Shown here one piece after another: positions 36,316-44,252 of a stretch of DNA of 64,000 bases. The stretch covers positions 124,001 through 188,000 of the forward strand of contig JACTNB010000030.1 of NCBI GenBank assembly GCA_014584345.1, in the 5' to 3' direction. The DNA is from Planctomycetota bacterium. Lineage in GTDB: Bacteria; Planctomycetota; Planctomycetia; Planctomycetales; Planctomycetaceae. Each line of letters begins with the position of its first letter. Position 1 is the first letter of the stretch. The notes under the pieces are model-generated. The model did no database searches. It had not been told where the DNA came from and worked only from the letters and a program-made list of their open reading frames with translations. A program made the position numbers and the translations under genes.

Positions 36316-37248
36316 ATGGACTTCACACTCATCCTGCCCTACGCCATATTCTCCGGAATTGTCGCGCTGATCTGGTTTTTCTATTCTCTCACGGGAAACA
36401 GCGAGGAGCGAATCGCCGAGCGGCTCGAGGATATTCGCGATCCTTCCCGGCGTTTCAAGGAGGACGCGGATAAACAGGAGGGGATGGGAGGCATGCTCAA
36501 CAAGGCGGCCCCCACGCTTTCGATGGCGTTGAAGCCCAAGACGGATCTGGAAGAAAGCGAATTAAAAATTCGACTGGCCAACGCGGGTTTTAATTCTCCC
36601 GGCGCGCCGCAGATGTACCTGGCAATCAAGTTTGTCGCCATGATTGGCGGCTTGATTGTCGGGACAACCTTCGGTTTTATTCAATGGGGGATGACACAAA
36701 ATGGCTGGACCTCGCTGGCGGTGGGAGCGGGGCTCGGCTTCTACATTCCGGAACTGGTGCTGGCCTACTTGCGAATGGCACGCAAACAGGCGATTTTTCT
36801 CTCGATGCCCGATGCTCTCGACCTGCTGGTCGTTTGCGTGGAAGCCGGGTTGGGGCTGGATGCCGGCATGCGGCGCGTCACCGAGGAGCTTGCGGATACG
36901 GCACCGGAAATCTGCGGTGAATTTTCGCTTGCCAACTTTCAGTTGCAGATGGGACGGAATCGGCGCGAGGTGTTGCACGATCTGGGGGTGCGAACCGGGG
37001 TCGACGACATGAAAGCTCTGGCGGCTATTCTTATCCAGGCCGATCGCTTCGGCTCGTCGATTGCCCAGGCGTTGCGGGTGCAGTCCGACAGCATGCGCGT
37101 GAAACGCATGCAAATCGCGGAAGAAAAAGCCCAGAAAACCGCGGTGCAGATGATTTTCCCGCTGGTATTGTTCATCTTTCCAGGAATTTTCGTGGTCCTG
37201 GTCGGTCCGGCGGCCATTTCCATGATGGACAGTCTACTGGCGATGTAG
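36316..37248 (+). CDS. tadC: TadC-like inner-membrane pilus platform protein
   Basis: 310 residues, start at 36316 with GGAG seven bases upstream. N-terminal helix, central helix pair, T2SSF domain (MPDALDLLVVCVEAGLGLDA, GVDDMKALAAILIQADRFGS, then SIAQALRVQSDSMRVKRMQI), and C-terminal helix (FIFPGIFVVLVGPAAISMM). No pilin, prepilin peptidase (TadV), secretin (RcpA) or TadZ gene follows, so those parts must be elsewhere. Confidence 0.93.
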   Translation: MDFTLILPYAIFSGIVALIWFFYSLTGNSEERIAERLEDIRDPSRRFKEDADKQEGMGGMLNKAAPTLSMALKPKTDLEESELKIRLANAGFNSPGAPQMYLAIKFVAMIGGLIVGTTFGFIQWGMTQNGWTSLAVGAGLGFYIPELVLAYLRMARKQAIFLSMPDALDLLVVCVEAGLGLDAGMRRVTEELADTAPEICGEFSLANFQLQMGRNRREVLHDLGVRTGVDDMKALAAILIQADRFGSSIAQALRVQSDSMRVKRMQIAEEKAQKTAVQMIFPLVLFIFPGIFVVLVGPAAISMMDSLLAM

Positions 37249-37646
37249 TCTCCCCGGCATCCGGGCGAGGCCTCTGTTGCCGAGATTCCGCCATGCGGGC
37301 TGCCCGGAGAGAAAATGGTTAAGAAATGTGCTGTTTCAAGGGGCAAGCTTATCCCTGAAGGGGAGCCCTGCCCGGGGGCGTGAAATCGATTTTGAGGTTC
37401 CGACCGCTGTTTTCGCGGAGGTGCACTGGAAAAAAGGACGATTTTCCCACTGAATCGGTCGGCAATACTTGTTATGCTGCACTTTGGATGTGAAAGAAGA
37501 AATCGCTGAAAAGAGATGCCGCGGGTGTAAGCCTGAGCGGTCGCGTTGTTTTTATATTCACTATTCCCGCGTCTTCGTCGGATTCCCGTTTCCAGGGGAT
37601 TGGCCAGCCGTGGAACGATCACACTTCTAGCGCAGACACGTTCATA
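37249..37646. other. Intergenic region, 398 bp
   Basis: No gene seen. GGGGCAAGCTTATCCC and GGGGAGCCCTGCCC (37341-37375) can pair into a GC-rich structure after tadC but without a T run. The promoter of the following zinc-ribbon gene may be here. Confidence 0.45.
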
Positions 37647-39503
37647 ATGATTGCATCGATTCTTGCCTGCCCGAAATGCAATACGCTGATCATGGAAGAC
37701 ACGGTGATATGCCCGGGTTGTCACCATGTGTTGAAGCCCGATCACGCGCCGCTGGCTAAGAAAATTGTCGCCGCCAGCCCGAAATACGATGGTTCCCAGG
37801 AAGTGGCCTGTCGCGAATGCGAGGCGATGAATCGTCCAGGCCAGGTTCGCTGCTGGCAATGCGGCGCGTTCATGCAGGAGGAAATGGAACGCATCTACAT
37901 CGCCATGCAGGCCCGGCCCGCGGAGGTCATTTCCTCGAGTGAGTTCGTCGTCCAGCAGGATCCGCCCGGCATCGCGGAAACAGCCGCGCCCGCGTTTGCC
38001 GAAGACGACGATTTCGATCTCGCCGATGAAATCTCCATGTATGAAGGTCCCTCACGGGAAGCCGAGGATGTCGCGACCGAGATCCCGGCACACGAATCCG
38101 TCGAGGAACAGGCGGAATCGAGCGAGATCCCGCAACTGGATCTAGCCTACGAGGAAGAACCGGAGGAAGACGAGGAACTGCTGAAACTCGCCGAACGGGA
38201 AGAGCGGGAATCGAATCTGCAATCCGTCCGCCGCAAACGGTCGATTCCCAAGGGAACCTTTCTGATCAAGGGACCGTGTGGCGACTGCAAAATTCGTGTG
38301 CAGAATTATCACCAGGGAAAAATGGGGCAGTGCCCCAAGTGCCAGTTGCCCTTTGTTGTGCCGATTCTTCCGAAATCCGAACCGAAGTCCGCCAAGCCCC
38401 AGGAAGCAGCGACGGCCAGCCTTCCCGACGAGGAGATCATCGAGGCGGGACGCTGGAACGAACTGGTCCTCAAAAAGTTCAAACCGAAACAGGATCTGCT
38501 GGCGGCCAAGGGGCAAAGTGTCGATTTGATCCGTCGTGCGGAGGGACTGCTGATCGTCTGGCCCGGGAAAAAAGGGAGTATCGGCGGAAACGCGAAACAG
38601 ATGGAGCAGAGCCGAAAAGAGATTCGGAATTTCGTGGCTTCCGGACAGCCGCTGGATAAACTCCCCGCGGCCCGGCACGAACTGATTCCCCTGGAGCAAT
38701 TGGCACAAATCCGTTTCGTTCAGCCGGTGGTGTCGGAGGATTTTACGGGAGGCATCCGCCTGTTTGGAGAGGGTTGGATCGGGTTGGAAATCCCCGCTCC
38801 TCCCGTTGCCGGTCCCGAAGTGGCGGAAGCCGCCGAAGCTGCCTCCGCAGCCGCGGCCGCTGCCCAGAAATTCTCGAAAAAGAAACCTCCCAAGCCGAAG
38901 AAGGTGAAGGTGGTTAAACCGGTTGAACCTCCCGTGCGATGTCTGGTACTGACGTTGACACAATATCGCAAACTGCGCGAATGGCTGGTCTCGGCGACAG
39001 GTCAACCCGAGTGCTTGACCCATCCGGAGTTGCCGCTGGAGAATATTACGCGCACCTGGACGTGCGCCCTTTCGGAGCAGGAATTCGAATCCCTCGATCA
39101 CGGAGCATGTTACCAGGCGAATCCGGCAACTCCCGTGACCACGGTAGGCTGGCTGTGCCAATGCGGGGCGGTGGCCATCAGCGAAGCCGCCCGTGTCTCC
39201 CAAAAATTCGGTGGCAAGAAACCGGCGGGGCTGGCCAAGGTGAAATGTCCCGGGTGCGAGCAGAAATTCGGCTGTCATCCCCTCGTGCATCTGACGGATA
39301 TCGTCGCGCCAAAACCTGCCGAGGCTGAACCTGCCGCGAAAGCGGATTCCGCCGCGCCGGGTAAACCGGAGGCGACCGCGGCGGCGGAGTCAACGGCTGC
39401 AACGCCCGAAGCGGCGGCGGAGACGCCAACTTCCGCCGAGGAACAGGAAACGTCAAAACCGAGGAAAGGTTTGCTGGGGCTGTTGTCCCGCAGGAAAAAG
39501 TGA
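37647..39503 (+). CDS. Multi-zinc-ribbon protein of unknown function
   Basis: A 618-residue protein. The N-terminus has two zinc ribbons: Cys8-Cys11/Cys22-Cys25 and Cys55-Cys58/Cys69-Cys72. An acidic linker follows (residues about 90-185, with EEEPEEDEE). A third ribbon is CGDC/CPKC near 210-235. The centre holds a globular part with LLIVWPGKKGSIGGNAKQME. An Ala/Lys/Pro linker leads to a last ribbon (WLCQCG and CPGCEQKFGC), then an Ala/Glu tail with a basic end GLLGLLSRRKK. No signal peptide. It follows tadC on the same strand after 398 bp; a link with the pilus is only positional. Confidence 0.75.
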   Translation: MIASILACPKCNTLIMEDTVICPGCHHVLKPDHAPLAKKIVAASPKYDGSQEVACRECEAMNRPGQVRCWQCGAFMQEEMERIYIAMQARPAEVISSSEFVVQQDPPGIAETAAPAFAEDDDFDLADEISMYEGPSREAEDVATEIPAHESVEEQAESSEIPQLDLAYEEEPEEDEELLKLAEREERESNLQSVRRKRSIPKGTFLIKGPCGDCKIRVQNYHQGKMGQCPKCQLPFVVPILPKSEPKSAKPQEAATASLPDEEIIEAGRWNELVLKKFKPKQDLLAAKGQSVDLIRRAEGLLIVWPGKKGSIGGNAKQMEQSRKEIRNFVASGQPLDKLPAARHELIPLEQLAQIRFVQPVVSEDFTGGIRLFGEGWIGLEIPAPPVAGPEVAEAAEAASAAAAAAQKFSKKKPPKPKKVKVVKPVEPPVRCLVLTLTQYRKLREWLVSATGQPECLTHPELPLENITRTWTCALSEQEFESLDHGACYQANPATPVTTVGWLCQCGAVAISEAARVSQKFGGKKPAGLAKVKCPGCEQKFGCHPLVHLTDIVAPKPAEAEPAAKADSAAPGKPEATAAAESTAATPEAAAETPTSAEEQETSKPRKGLLGLLSRRKK

Positions 39504-39631
39504 GGGGAAGACGTTCAACAAAAGACCCCGGGCCGTGATACGGGAATCGGGGTGTGAGAGCACGCTGGTTTATGTAACCGGAACGGGGGTCGCGCTGGCG
39601 GAAAGCCAGCGCGACCCGAGCCGGAAGCGTT

Positions 39632-40717
39632 TCAGCTGGTGCGCTGCTGACGGACCAGGAATGGTGTGTTGGTTTTGACCTCGGGTGTCTCGGCCACGTT
39701 GACCCACACATGCACGTGCGGCGCGCCCCGGAAGTGCCACACGAAGGACGGGCCTTCGAGTCGCCAGTTATCCCAGACACGATCCTTGCCGATGTCGTTA
39801 TCGGTGTAAAACGCCAGGGCGCATTTCTCCAGCCCCCCCTGTTTTTCGAGGCAGGCGGTGATTTCGTCCTGATCGATCTGACGATACATCTCCAGCAGTT
39901 TCTTAAGGACTTTCTGGGTTGCCTCCTGCTGATCGCGGGACATTTCGCTGACGGGCAGCCCCGGAATCGTTTCCCTGCTGCCGCGAAACGGCATGTTCCC
40001 TTCGCCGGGTGTGCGTTTCACTTCGGCCATTTCCCGCTGCCGCCCATCCAGCATCTGATAGATTTTGTTGGCTTCCAGGGCCTGTTCCCAGAAGACGTTT
40101 TCCTTATGGTCGGGCCCTTCATTGAATTCGCCCAGGGGATCGTGCCCGTAAAACACAGGCCCCCCAAAGGCGACATGCTCGGCTGAATTGCCGTCGCAGC
40201 GGAGCGTCATGTGTCGGCCCGTCATCACGAACTGGAACTTGTCCTCGCCCGGTTTGCCAAACAGGGCAATCGTTTGATTTAGGCCGAACTTTCCGTTGTC
40301 GTCTTCGATTTGCTTGTAGTAGCGTGCGTGCCAGTCGGGATGAATGATCCCCTCGAAAATCCGGCGGATCATCTGCTGTTGCTCATCCGAGTAAAACTTG
40401 CTGTCGATATCTGGCTTGGTAATTTGCCAGTTGTTGCTGACATGTGATCGCAGCAGTCCCCGTTCCTTCTCCGTGTAATTCCAGTCGAACGCCACCACCT
40501 TGCGCTGTTGTTCCGTCAGGGAATCGAAGAGTTCCTTGACGACCGATTCCGGCGTCTTGGTGGCGGCCTCCGCGGCCTGGGTCACATTCAGAAAGGCGGG
40601 AGACCACAAGGTCCCGCTCCCCACGGCAGCCAATCCCGCGACGGAAGTCTGCAGGAAGCCACGACGATCCACGCTCGGTTGATTCAGATCCACGGATTTC
40701 GATTCTGCTTGCGACAT
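39632..40717 (-). CDS. Tat-exported DUF3500-family protein
   Basis: A 361-residue protein starting at MSQAESKSVDLNQPSVD; AAGGAG lies seven bases upstream. Residues 18-40 are a Tat signal (DRRGFLQTSVAGLAAVGSG), so it is exported folded. The mature part matches DUF3500: LTEQQRKVVAFDWNYTEKER, FGKPGEDKFQFVMTGRHMTL, EHVAFGGPVFYGHDP, and PSFVWHFRGAPHVHVWV. Several His residues could hold a metal. Role unknown. Confidence 0.85.
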   Translation of the reverse strand: MSQAESKSVDLNQPSVDRRGFLQTSVAGLAAVGSGTLWSPAFLNVTQAAEAATKTPESVVKELFDSLTEQQRKVVAFDWNYTEKERGLLRSHVSNNWQITKPDIDSKFYSDEQQQMIRRIFEGIIHPDWHARYYKQIEDDNGKFGLNQTIALFGKPGEDKFQFVMTGRHMTLRCDGNSAEHVAFGGPVFYGHDPLGEFNEGPDHKENVFWEQALEANKIYQMLDGRQREMAEVKRTPGEGNMPFRGSRETIPGLPVSEMSRDQQEATQKVLKKLLEMYRQIDQDEITACLEKQGGLEKCALAFYTDNDIGKDRVWDNWRLEGPSFVWHFRGAPHVHVWVNVAETPEVKTNTPFLVRQQRTS

Positions 40718-41038
40718 TGACGAACTCCTTTGATTTATGCTCGGGAAGGGAAACCGCAATCACTGATTGTGACCAAACGAGACATAAATTGCGAGGGTTG
40801 AGTTTCAGGAAAACCGAGGCGGGAATAAAGAAACGGAAACGGAGCAGCCCCTGAATTATTCATGGATTTGCCCGATTTCGCGCAGAGGTCATGGATCGGA
40901 ATTGACAAGTATATTGGAGAAACCCACAATACAAATCCATACAGTGGCCTTATGTTTACAGCGTGGTATGAACCTCTCTTCGATATCCCAGGAGACGAGA
41001 ACAGGCGGAAGCAGGCCCGTTAAATTCGTTTCAGGAGT
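40718..41038. other. Intergenic region, 321 bp
   Basis: Between divergent genes. No gene or clear regulatory motif was seen. Confidence 0.4.
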
Positions 41039-42139
41039 ATGTTTCCCGTGAACATGCAGCGCGATTTGAAAGAAAAGTTCCGGAACATAACGCCGTCTCC
41101 CGTGTCCGGTCGAATCCCGGTCCGGGCGATCAGACTGATCATCCTGCTGGTGCTGCTGGCCGTGGCCCAGGGGTATCGCCAGTCTCGCATTTCCTTGCTG
41201 GAACCACTGGATGCAAATTCCGACTCCACACAGGATCCCGAGACCCTATCGTTCGAAGAAGAATTGGCGGAGCCGCTGGTGATAAATTCGGGGGCGGGTC
41301 GAACAACCGCTTTCGATCCCTACCAAAGGTCCACCGGTGGTGCTGCCTCCTCCCAGGCCAGTCGTGGTTCCGCCGAGACCAGTGGGACTGCTTCCACCGA
41401 TGCCTGGAGCCAGCGCCAGCAACGCATCTTCGAAGCCATGAAGCAAAGGCGTCCCACGCAAAGAATCGAAACGATCGATCCCGTGACAGGGGGCACGATC
41501 ACCCGGATGGAACCCTCCAGCAATACAGTGCTGATTTTCCACCTGATCGATTCTCCCCATACGATAACACTGAAGGGAGAGAATGTGACCGTAGAGGATT
41601 ATCGCCTGGGAACATCACTCCTTCCCAGCGGGAAACCGGTGACCTCAGTTGGCCAACTTCAGCCAAAACAATATGTTCTGGCCAAGGACAATAACTTTTG
41701 GTATCCGGCCACGGTGGATCACATCGAGGGGGGGAGCGTATTCGTTACGCTGCCCCACTATCAGAAGTATCTGAACTTCAAGATCGTGGTTCTATTCCAA
41801 GCGAAACTGCAGCAATTGCAACATCCGCACGATCACATTCCTCTCTTTCCGCCAAGCCTCGTGGCCGCTGGGACACCTCACCCGACTCTACCCCACTCTC
41901 CATTTCCCCACGCGGGAACATCACCCGGCAATCCGGTGCCGAACATTTCCATGACGCCCCAGATACCCACGCCGCACATTCCCACCCCGCACATTCCGCG
42001 CCCGAACATTCCCACGCCAAACATACCACGCCCCAACATCACACCCCCCGTTGTTCCGATTCCCGATGTTCGCCCCAGTCCCTTCCCCGGTTGGCCGTCC
42101 TGGGGACCACGGAATGATCAGAAACAACCCAAAATCTAA
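41039..42139 (+). CDS. Single-pass membrane protein with proline-rich repeat tail
   Basis: 366 residues. One helix near 28-46 (IRLIILLVLLAVAQG) anchors it. A Ser/Thr/Gln-rich linker follows, then a compact domain about 140-255 (GGTITRMEPSSNTVLIFHLI, QPKQYVLAKDNNFWYPATVD) resembling a small beta domain. The tail from about 265 is Pro/His/Ile-rich with a period IPTPHIPRPN/IPTPNIPRPN. AGGAG is directly before the ATG at 41039 (one base); ATG 41054 or GTG 41048 might be the true start, the latter with better spacing. No family recognised. Confidence 0.65.
   Translation: MFPVNMQRDLKEKFRNITPSPVSGRIPVRAIRLIILLVLLAVAQGYRQSRISLLEPLDANSDSTQDPETLSFEEELAEPLVINSGAGRTTAFDPYQRSTGGAASSQASRGSAETSGTASTDAWSQRQQRIFEAMKQRRPTQRIETIDPVTGGTITRMEPSSNTVLIFHLIDSPHTITLKGENVTVEDYRLGTSLLPSGKPVTSVGQLQPKQYVLAKDNNFWYPATVDHIEGGSVFVTLPHYQKYLNFKIVVLFQAKLQQLQHPHDHIPLFPPSLVAAGTPHPTLPHSPFPHAGTSPGNPVPNISMTPQIPTPHIPTPHIPRPNIPTPNIPRPNITPPVVPIPDVRPSPFPGWPSWGPRNDQKQPKI
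41965..42045 (+). repeat. Short tandem repeat coding IPxP units
   Basis: ACATTCC/CACGCC/CCGCAC units of 15 bp recur, e.g. CCCACGCCGCACATTCCCAC and CGCCCGAACATTCCCACGCC, coding PTPHI and RPNI. The repeat is coding and may vary in number. Confidence 0.7.
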
Positions 42140-42180
42140 GGCTGGGCTCTGTGGAACTGCCACTAAACAGGCTTGCGCCT

Positions 42181-42230
42181 GGGGTACGCAGTGCACACTT
42201 TTGCATACGTGGTATCCACGCGAGATTCGG
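42181..42230. repeat. Half copy of GGTACGC palindromic element (degenerate)
   Basis: GGGGTACGCAGTGCACACTT followed by TGCATACGTGGTATCCACGC and GAGATTCGG; the last part matches the full element at 11861-11880 (GATATCCACGCGAGTTTCGG). The palindrome itself is damaged by a small insertion. Confidence 0.7.
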
Positions 42231-42270
42231 CCACACTACGCGGCACTGAATTGCCCGGAGCCATGCTCCC

Positions 42271-42300
42271 GCGCCGCAGGCGGACGAGCATGCCGGTCGG
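42271..42300 (+). repeat. 30 bp direct repeat, left copy
   Basis: GCGCCGCAGGCGG, two bases, then GAGCATGCCGGTCGG. Identical to 42575-42604 except those two bases (AC here, GT there). Confidence 0.85.
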
Positions 42301-42313
42301 CCGGCGCGTGCGA

Positions 42314-42451
42314 CTAGCCGCGCCCGTCAGGAAGCGGGCCACGCGGGCGCAACAACTCGAAATCACTCGCCCGAGACATGGTCCACTAGAGTAGATTTCA
42401 ATAGAAGTGAAGGGGCTCTTACACGGCTGGCTTCCTGACGGGCGCGGCTAG
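42314..42451. repeat. CTAG-family inverted repeat, copy D
   Basis: Starts CTAGCCGCGCCCGTCAGGAA and ends TTCCTGACGGGCGCGGCTAG, 138 bp, the most intact of the family. The 20-base ends are exact inverted copies. The centre has GTCCACTAGAGTAGA, a decayed form of the central palindrome of copies A and E. Confidence 0.9.
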
Positions 42452-42574
42452 TTCTTGTGGGATAATTCGGGTACCACGGCTGCGCCAGTGATTTTATGCT
42501 TTGCCTCACCCCAGGATGCGCTGGCGAAACCAGTGGCACGCGGCATGAGGCCCGGAGTTGGGTGCCAAGCTCCA

Positions 42575-42604
42575 GCGCCGCAGGCGGGTGAGCATGCCGG
42601 TCGG
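42575..42604 (+). repeat. 30 bp direct repeat, right copy
   Basis: Second copy of the repeat at 42271-42300, 28 of 30 bases equal, on the other side of copy D. Confidence 0.85.
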
Positions 42605-42733
42605 CTCGGACCTCCGGGGCGAGAGGAAGAACTGGAGACCAATGGTGAAACCTGTCTGCTCGGCGCGTGCGGGGCAAGGCGATAGAATGCAATATTGTTT
42701 TGCCTTTTGTCCGCCCCGTTGAAAGCCCGTCTG

Positions 42734-43897
42734 ATGGTTGCGCCGTTGTATCTCGATCATGCTGCCACCTCCTGCCCGAAGCCGGCAGCGGTGGGGGAAC
42801 GTCTCGGGCGGTACTTCGCGGAAGCATCACTCTCCGCGGGGCGAGGAAGTTATCGCCGGGCAGAACTGCTGGGACGCGAGATTTCCGCTGCCCGTGCAGC
42901 CCTGGCGACGATTCTGGGCGCGGAATCTCCCGATCGCGTGGTTTTCACAGGAGGGGGAACGGAAGCCTTGAATCTGGCGATCCGCGGGCTGTTGCGCCCC
43001 GGAGATCATGTGATTGCCAGTGTACTGGAGCACAATTCCGTCTTGAGGCCCCTGGCTTGGCTGAAGCAGCAGTTACCGATTTCCGTTTCGTATGTTTCTC
43101 CGGAGCCTGCCGGTCGGATTTCCGCGGCGGGAGTGTTGCGTGAACTGCGGCCGGAAACCAGGCTGATCTGTTGTTTGCACGCCTCGAATGTGACCGGGGG
43201 AGTGCAACCGGTCGAGGAAATCTGCCAAGTGGCCCGTGAGCGGGGAGTCCTCACGTTGATCGACGCGGCCCAGACGGTGGGGCATCTGCCGCTCGACGTG
43301 CGGGCCATGGGCTGCGATCTGCTGGCGGCTCCCGCGCACAAGGGGTTGCTGGCGCCGCTGGGTGTCGGTTTTTTGTATCTGGCGAAAGGGCTAGAACAGC
43401 GTCTCGAACCTTTGATCCTGGGGGGAACGGGAACGCAGAGCGAACGGGAAACACCTCCCGCTGACATGCCGGGGCGCTACGAGGCCGGCAGTCTGAACGT
43501 GCCAGGCCTGCTCGGGCTGGCAGCTGCGCTCGAAACGGTGTCACCCGATTACATTCTGCGGGAATCTCTCCGCCAACGCGAGTTGACGTCCAGCTTGATC
43601 ACGGAGCTGCAGGCGATTCCCGGGTTAGTGGTCCATCAGGCCAACCTTCCCGCGGACGAGCGGATCGGCGTGATCAGTCTCTCGCTGGGGGATCAGGATC
43701 CGCGGATCGTGGAGACGATACTGGATTCGCATTTCGGAATCGAAGTCAGGAGTGGCCTGCACTGCGCGCCACGCGCCCATCGCTGGCTCGGTACACTCGA
43801 ACAGGGAGGGACGGTGCGACTCAGCCTGGGACATACAACATCGGCAGCCGATGTGGCCCGGGCCGTTCGCGCATTTCGGGAATTGAGCGCTGCCTGA
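42734..43897 (+). CDS. Cysteine desulfurase-like PLP aminotransferase (NifS/SufS family)
   Basis: Predicted to take sulfur from cysteine for Fe-S clusters or thio-modification, 387 residues. Seen: PLYLDHAATSCPKPAAV, FTGGGTEALNLAIRGL, LEHNSVLRPL, LIDAAQTVGHLPLDV, and APAHKGLLAPLGVG with the PLP lysine after His. The C-terminal loop has SGLHCAPRAHRWLG, giving the active-site Cys of the group II (SufS/CsdA-like) type. No suf or isc genes stand beside it. The ATG at 42734 opens the conserved N-terminus. Confidence 0.88.
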   Translation: MVAPLYLDHAATSCPKPAAVGERLGRYFAEASLSAGRGSYRRAELLGREISAARAALATILGAESPDRVVFTGGGTEALNLAIRGLLRPGDHVIASVLEHNSVLRPLAWLKQQLPISVSYVSPEPAGRISAAGVLRELRPETRLICCLHASNVTGGVQPVEEICQVARERGVLTLIDAAQTVGHLPLDVRAMGCDLLAAPAHKGLLAPLGVGFLYLAKGLEQRLEPLILGGTGTQSERETPPADMPGRYEAGSLNVPGLLGLAAALETVSPDYILRESLRQRELTSSLITELQAIPGLVVHQANLPADERIGVISLSLGDQDPRIVETILDSHFGIEVRSGLHCAPRAHRWLGTLEQGGTVRLSLGHTTSAADVARAVRAFRELSAA

Positions 43898-44252
43898 CCG
43901 CCCATGGGCTCCCCAAGTCGCGGTTCGGACGATCGAAGCCGCTCTATGGTTTCCTGGATGATATTCCCGTATGTCCCGAAAAACAGAGAATCCAGGAAGA
44001 ATACACGCTTTGCGATACACGGAAAAAATGAGCTGAGTTTTCTGGTTGTATAGCACTCCATTCCTGCCTCCAAGGGCGGAGTTGGTCATAGTCTGAGGAT
44101 TATTCCGCCGATATGGATTGTAGGAGTATGCGCGCCTGTTCGGATTGAAGGTGTTGTAAGGACGTTAACACCGACCAATCTCGATCGGACAATCCGCCGT
44201 TTCCCAGGGAAACGGACCAATAGACCATGGACGGGGTGGGGAGTCGGTATTG
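43898..44252. other. Intergenic region, 355 bp
   Basis: No gene. TCCTGGAT near 43953 and ATCCAGGA near 43991 are a short inverted pair after the desulfurase gene, without a T run. Probably holds the promoter of the TolC-like gene. Confidence 0.4.

Larger units (their letters stand above)
42140..42733. other. Repeat-rich intergenic region, 594 bp
   Basis: Contains three layers: a half GGTACGC element (42181-42230), two near-identical 30 bp direct repeats (42271-42300 and 42575-42604), and copy D between them. No gene is supported. Confidence 0.7.
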
